A stretch of DNA of 64,000 bases from Chanos chanos. Its lineage: Eukaryota > Chordata > Actinopteri > Gonorynchiformes > Chanidae. A model generated the notes under the pieces. It made no database searches. It saw nothing but the letters and a program-made list of their open reading frames with translations, and was not told the DNA's origin. The DNA is taken from assembly GCF_902362185.1 (NCBI RefSeq), contig NC_044497.1:30554001-30618000 (forward strand). The letters run 5' to 3'. This document shows, piece after piece, positions 58,608 to 64,000 of this stretch; the first letter of the stretch is position 1, and every line of letters starts with the position of its first letter. Position numbers and translations under genes: made by a program.

Positions 58608-60534
58608 TGTTATTTGTCATTTCTGCTACTTCCTTTTCTTGTGAATGTAGACTGATCTGACTAACTGGTTAAATATGTGAGGCTGTTTTTTTTAATATTT
58701 TGCACTTGTGTTATCTGTTTGATTTTTTTTTTTCAATTGACTGGGAAGCAAGTAACATTTTTGTTTATGCCTTCTATTTGTTTTTGTATGTGTATTACCA
58801 TCTTTCAGTTTTTGTAGTTTGAGTGTGTGTTTGCGTGTGTATGGTATGGTGTATGTTTTTTTCTTTAGATGCTTGAGCATTTTACTAACTTTACGTATTT
58901 GCGAGTTACTCTTCTTCAGAAAACAGGGACTGTCATTACAGTGCACAAAGAGCTTGAGAGTAAAGTGCTTTTAAATAAGACATGTCAGTGGAATTTGGTA
59001 GAAACTTTTAGTGGCTGTAGCAGTTGTTGATGGTACTATTTTGGTATTTGGAGTTTTCCTTCATAGCTCACAGGACCGATTCTGATGTGGTGATTCTGAA
59101 ACCATGAGGCGAAATGTAAAGTTTTATAGAAGAGCCATATTAAAGAGCCATTATTTGAATAGAATGGAACACTTTCTGTGCCACCTGTTAAAGTGGAAAA
59201 GCTTGTAAAGGTAGCAGAACAGAGTGGCAACTTTTAGCCAGTCGTTGCTTAGCTGGCAAAACATAATGAACAAATTTTGTCTTTTTGAATTTCTGAATCT
59301 TTAATGGAATCTATAATAATTGGCACTATGTTAGAAATGGAAATGTGAGGACTTCCTTCACTTTGATGCCTTTGATAAATTTTGCTTATATGATAAGTTG
59401 CAAGGTAAGCTTAGCCCTGATGTGCTTTTACCATGAGATAGAAGAAATGATTTGGCATTGTTTCAAGCATATTTCAGCCATGAGGGCAAATTTTTCCTGT
59501 AATATCACTTTCATTTAGTGTAAACACATGATGAAAGATTATTGCTTAGGAGAATCGCTGTCATTCCTTGTGCTGCTTATGAGAATTTCTCTCAGTTGAA
59601 TGGCTTTTGGCACCGAAGAACAATTAAAAAACAGGAAAAGATACAAGGGCATAAGCTTAATACAGTTTTTACAGTGATTAGTTCAGCGTAATGGCGTATA
59701 AATTAAACTATGTCAGTGGAAGTGACCTTAGGCACTGAAAGAATAATAACAACCACATGTTCTTTTCCTTTTTTTGAAAACCCCTGAGATTGATCAAAGG
59801 TAGTATTGTTGAGCTGGTTTTGAGTAGCTCTTTGTTCCTTATGTTGCCTCTCCCAGTGATTTGATTTTGTTGCCTTTATTTTTCTGTATTTTGCTGATTT
59901 ATCCAGTGTGCTGGAATCATTCCTTGTTTCCGGTCAGCTAAATCAGTTGGATATGCACTTGAAAATCCGTGTGGCAGTGTTTCCTCTGGGAAAGAACAGC
60001 AAGACGTTTGAAGAAATTGACATGAATGGTGTTGTCCGAGTTTGCGACTATTATGAAGAATGAATGCAGTGTCTCTAAAACCTGCCCCTGGAGGACCACA
60101 ACTCTGCCCTTTTTCTGGTCCCTCCCTGCTCTAATACGCATGATCTAAAAGCTTGATCATTACTGATGAGTTGATTCAGGTGTGTTAGAGAATGGAGAGA
60201 TCTGAAAGGTAAAGAGTTATGGGCCCTCAGACAGAATTGGGAAACAGTGGGTTGTCGTTTTGAGGTGAAATCTCAGGAATGTTTTGAGGTTAGTCGCAAT
60301 GATCTGTAGTTTGAATATTTTGGACATTGCTGGCCAATGGCAGGTTACAGCTGTTTACTGATGAATAACATTTGTATGGAAGCCTTTTTATTAATATTAT
60401 TTCTTTTTTAACGTGCATTATTTAGCTTCCTTTTTATTCCTTTAAGGGGTATACATGTCTGATGAGTATGCAAGCAGTTGGTCATATGCTAACACTTGAT
60501 GTCAGATAAACTAAAGCTGCATGTGGTGAATGTT

Positions 60535-60575
60535 TATATATATATATATATAAATATACATATGTATACATATGT
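60535..60575. repeat. TA-rich microsatellite near the plekhm2 poly(A) site
   Basis: A run of TA dinucleotides is followed by ATACATATG repeats, about 65 bases before the AATAAA. Confidence 0.85.
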
Positions 60576-60645
60576 TCATATGATGTATGACTGATGTACA
60601 GAAAACAAATCCTTTTTTGTAAATATTACAACATGTGAATAAAGA

Positions 60646-61307
60646 AATCTAAACCTGTATTTTATAGTTTTTTATTGGTTTGTTTCTATTAATCCAGCAC
60701 CATGAGGATGGAAATGATAAAGTTACTACCCTTATATAGATTAACATTGTTTTAGAAATGACCAAATGTAAATGCCCCCTAAGTGAGTGTGACAACTTAA
60801 AACCATAATACAATGTAAAATTTCTTAATATCCATTGTGTTATGGTGTTAAAATCCATATTTTATACATATTGTAAATATCAAACATTAAAATGGTAGTT
60901 CTTTTCTAATTATTAATGTCATTTACACCAGTTGATCTTCCTCCTCTGTCCAAGCTAAGGATAGATTCCTCACTGTTTATGTAATAAATTTAGATCTCTG
61001 CCATTCATTCATTTTCTAAGCCGCTTATCCTAATTAGGGTGGCAGGGGGTGCTGGAGCCTATCCCAGCACTCACTGGGCGAAAGGCGGGGGAAACACCCG
61101 GGACAGGTTCACTGTGCTGCCTATTCATTGCTGCTTTTGTACATGTTAGGATTTATTAACAAAGTTGAACTGTTTTTCTTCTGTTACTCAGTCCTTCACT
61201 ATTTGATAAGAAACGGTAAACATTGTTCACTAAAACAGTAAGATCATTAAATGAAATGTGTCTTATTTAAAAATCACTTGTTCCAGTATTGACAAAAGGC
61301 AGCTATT
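60646..61307. other. Short convergent gap between plekhm2 and the TRIM gene
   Basis: AT-rich spacer with no gene. It includes a dispersed-repeat fragment near 61007-61113 and is where both convergent genes terminate. Confidence 0.6.
61007..61113. repeat. Fragment of a dispersed teleost repeat
   Basis: CCGCTTATCC, then GGGGGTGCTGGAGCCTATCC, then GGGCGAAAGGCGGGG form the well-known phrase order of a high-copy fish repeat. The right side is truncated soon after GGACAGGT. I do not assign a family. Confidence 0.6.
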
Positions 61308-64000
61308 CTACATCATGCAAAGCTTTATAGATGACCCCTCGGTAATTCGAAAAGCAGGATAGATGGGCTCTGAGAAGCTTTCCATGTCGAATGTGTAGAG
61401 CCAGCTAATCTCTCCTGAAACACTGTAGAATGACAAAGTACCAGCACAACTGTCCAAACACACACCTATTCTTGGAGACCAGACCTGAACAGCAATTTTA
61501 GTTTCCACATTGTTGTGCCATGCCCACATGCTTGGAATCACAGCAGTGCAGACTCCATGATTTGGGATTAAACCCTAGTCCACTTTCGAATCCGTTACCT
61601 TTCCTGCAGATGCTCTCTAGTGCCATCCCAATATACACACTCCTTCCAGTCCACTCAACCTCCCAGTAACAACGGCTTCCTCTGAGCCCCTCACGGCACA
61701 GCACCTGCTCCCACTTGTCAAATCTTTGTCGAACATTTTTATATTTCTTTGCCATTTTGGGTTGACATTTTACTTTTCGGTTTTCATCAGAGAAGTGCAG
61801 ATTAGAATGTGCTGTCTCTGGGTCCAGTGACAGTGGACATGCATCTGTTGGAGGGAAAAACACGTGGTAACTGTAAGGTAAAAGCAAGTTCTAATTTTCT
61901 TCAGTTCCAGGTGAAGACCAGTAATGGTTAGGGTCACATTTTGAAAAAAGCCAGGTGCCTTCTTATAATGCCTGGTGTTTCTGAAAACATTTTTATTGAA
62001 TCAGGAAATTCTAATACAATTTGTGATCTTTTTTTCCCCCCATTTACCCGTAAAATACCTTACCTTTATACCACATCACAATGGCTACCAGACGCACCTC
62101 TGACATGCTAAAATCTAAGAATTTTCCTTTTCAATACACTTCACCTAAACCACCAAGCAGTGAATGTTTTTTGTGAAACAAACTTTAAAATAAGCCATTT
62201 GTATGACAGAAATGTTTTGCCCCAGGACTACTCACATTTCAGGAAGTCAGCTCTTGTCAGCGGTTTGTCAGGTCTGTCAACCCTTCCTGAAAATAGATGA
62301 GCTAAATGTTTATGAATTTCCAGCTAAGTGTCATGGCTCACTGGATGAACATACTGGAAAACTTTAATGAATCACAAAAATGAAATACATACTGATCTCC
62401 ACTTTGGGTCTAACCGGAGGACATTCAGAGACAGTTCGATGCACTTTAAGAGACACAGTAAAAGACATTCAGACATAAAATTTTTGTGTAACATTTTCTC
62501 AGGTCTAAATTCTTTGCTATTTATACAAATGAAAGAAAAGGTTTACGTTTTTGATGTGGAGGCTGCTTCTGCATTTCTCGTTGTATGATATTTCCTCCTG
62601 AAAAAGTCATCATAGTGTGTCAGTAAACCTAGGGAGCACCCCCATGCTCTCTGTCCTTATTAGTCAAGATGCTTAGCTTTACCTGGTGCGTTTGGAGCAT
62701 TTGCTGTGCCCTTGTCCCATTGATCCACTGATCCAAATCCATTCATGTTTTCTAGCAAGTCTTTTATATCAGTTGCAGCCTTTAACAGAGTGTCAAAGGA
62801 AAAACTTTCAGCAATAGCTATAATGGTTGTGGATGGTGGTTGGTCATCCTTTACACTGGTGATGGACTGCCATTTCTAAAATGAGAAAGAAGTTCAGTCA
62901 GACTTGGTCTTCGTTTTCAAATTTTAGGTTTCCAGCCCCATTTCTCAAACATCCCACTAATCTGTTCTTCCCATGCTCCAACACGTGGATCGACACAGAG
63001 AAGTTTCTATGATTAAAATGATTAAATGGCATTAAATGGTCACTTTAACTGATCACCAGGTCCTTTGTTGGTAGAATCTGAAACACCAGTTTCTTTGTGA
63101 AAAGAGTAAGCAAAGGGATTCAGTCCAGTGACTAAACTGACTAATACTGAATTGTTAAATATTTTGCCTAGGTTTCTTTTTTGAGGTAGAGGCTCTAGTT
63201 CCTACAGTGATTTTAATGATTTTCTTACCTGGAGGAAGAGAATGTTCTCCTGCTCATTTGAGAGAGCCATGAGATCTTTGTCCTTTTTCCTAAGAGTAGA
63301 AATCCGCTGCTCTACTTTCTGCTCCTCACTCTCCAACTGACTCACCAAGGTTCTCTCTTTCCCTCTGATGTTCTCTTTCATCTTTCTTCCCATCTTTTCA
63401 ATCGACTTTGTCAGGTCATTCAGGATCTTATCAGTGTCCTTCACTGCACTCTCTGCAGACCTCTGTCCGATAAAATATTGGATTATTGATGTAACATTAG
63501 TTGTTTAAATGTAATTCATCTAGATCTCTGAGAGATTATCTTGAAATACTACTACTATTACTATTACTACTCCTGCACTTTCACACCTTAAGACAAATTC
63601 AGATTTAGTTAAAAAAAAATCCAAAGCAACATCTAGTAAAAAAAAAAAAGTAGACAAAAGTAGGGGACTGAGAAGCAAAATATAATGTATAAATTGCAGA
63701 AATGTAAAATGTAAGGAAAAGAATGTAACTGCAAGAATATAATACAAAAAGTGAGTAATGAGTAAAAAAAAAAAGTGAGAAGTGAGTAAATACAGATCTT
63801 GTTAAAAGTAACAGTCTCATTAATCAAAGCTATATCCGATTTATTCACAAGAAGACAGTCTGAGTTGCATAGTATACATTTACACTGTGTTATTTGCTTA
63901 TTACTCACTTGGAAGGATTCCCGAGTATCCTTTAATTTCTGCAGATGTTTATCTTGCTCCTGGAGTCTGGTTGTGTTTTCCCTCTGGATATCCTCAATCA
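61308..64000 (-). CDS. finTRIM-like TRIM/B30.2 gene, 3' part, with a frameshift in the SPRY exon
   Basis: In transcript order the exons are >64000-63909, 63462-63229, 62875-62683, 62286-62236 and 61844-61308. The first two encode a coiled coil (LQEQDKHLQKLKDTRESFQ; EKMGRKMKENIRGKERTL); the second is 234 bases, the classic TRIM coiled-coil exon. The next carries the linker (AESFSFDTLLKAATDIKDLL). The 51-base exon gives KPLTRADFLK, and the last exon the PRY-SPRY (CPLSLDPETAHSNLHFS; KWEQVLCREGLRGSRCYWEV; GVCLDSCAGTLSFYSVSGEI). This order is typical of fish finTRIM E3 ligases linked to antiviral immunity. RING and B-box would lie right of the window. The SPRY exon needs a frame change between about 61518 and 61539: the first frame stops soon after DSKHVGMAQQCGN, while WHNNVETKIAV lies in the next frame. 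All splice sites look good, so this is either a young pseudogene or a sequence error. Confidence 0.8.

Larger units (their letters stand above)
57742..60645 (+). other. plekhm2: plekhm2 3' untranslated region
   Basis: About 2.9 kb without coding potential, ending at AATAAA 60638-60643. It contains a C run with CA repeat (58261-58304), a perfect hairpin (58572-58607) and a TA-rich tract (60535-60575). Its extent rests on the poly(A) signal. Confidence 0.6.

Overview
The window is vertebrate nuclear DNA and almost certainly teleost fish. The genes have short GT-AG exons in long AT-leaning introns, CA/GA/CT microsatellites are dense, and the last gene has the exon architecture of a fish-specific finTRIM gene. 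I name no species.

Six conserved genes plus the 3' end of a seventh can be rebuilt exon by exon. On the plus strand: the 3' third of epha2 (1-5994, entering in the kinase glycine loop) and fam131c (14988-20095). On the minus strand: clcnk, a ClC-K chloride channel (22639-28205, 18 coding exons, 710 residues). On the plus strand again: hspb7 (32700-34413), zbtb17/Miz-1 (37011-41760, BTB plus 13 zinc fingers, 891 residues), ddost/OST48 (42979-46113, 466 residues) and plekhm2/SKIP (48242-57741, 1034 residues). The 3' part of a finTRIM-like RING/B30.2 gene runs in from the right edge on the minus strand (61308-64000).

EPHA2, FAM131C, CLCNK, HSPB7, ZBTB17 and PLEKHM2 are also neighbours in human 1p36, so this is an old syntenic block. 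DDOST lies a few megabases away in human and is here inserted between zbtb17 and plekhm2. SPEN, which lies between PLEKHM2 and ZBTB17 in human, is not seen. The genes do not form one pathway: a guidance receptor kinase, a probably lipidated orphan protein, an ion channel, a muscle small heat-shock protein, a transcription factor, an oligosaccharyltransferase subunit and a lysosome-kinesin adaptor.

The spaces between genes hold microsatellites, one MITE-like element with terminal inverted repeats (about 13386-13819), two short dispersed-repeat fragments, and a few candidate regulatory blocks: RFX X-boxes around fam131c, a YY1 cluster at the zbtb17 promoter, and a CArG box inside hspb7 exon 1. 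I found no retrovirus-like or capsid-bearing element, no tRNA or rRNA gene and no CRISPR array. I see no new multi-gene system. The points most worth a second look are the microsatellite-encoded ClC-K tail, the frameshifted finTRIM B30.2 exon, the perfect hairpin in the plekhm2 3' UTR and the regulatory motif clusters.
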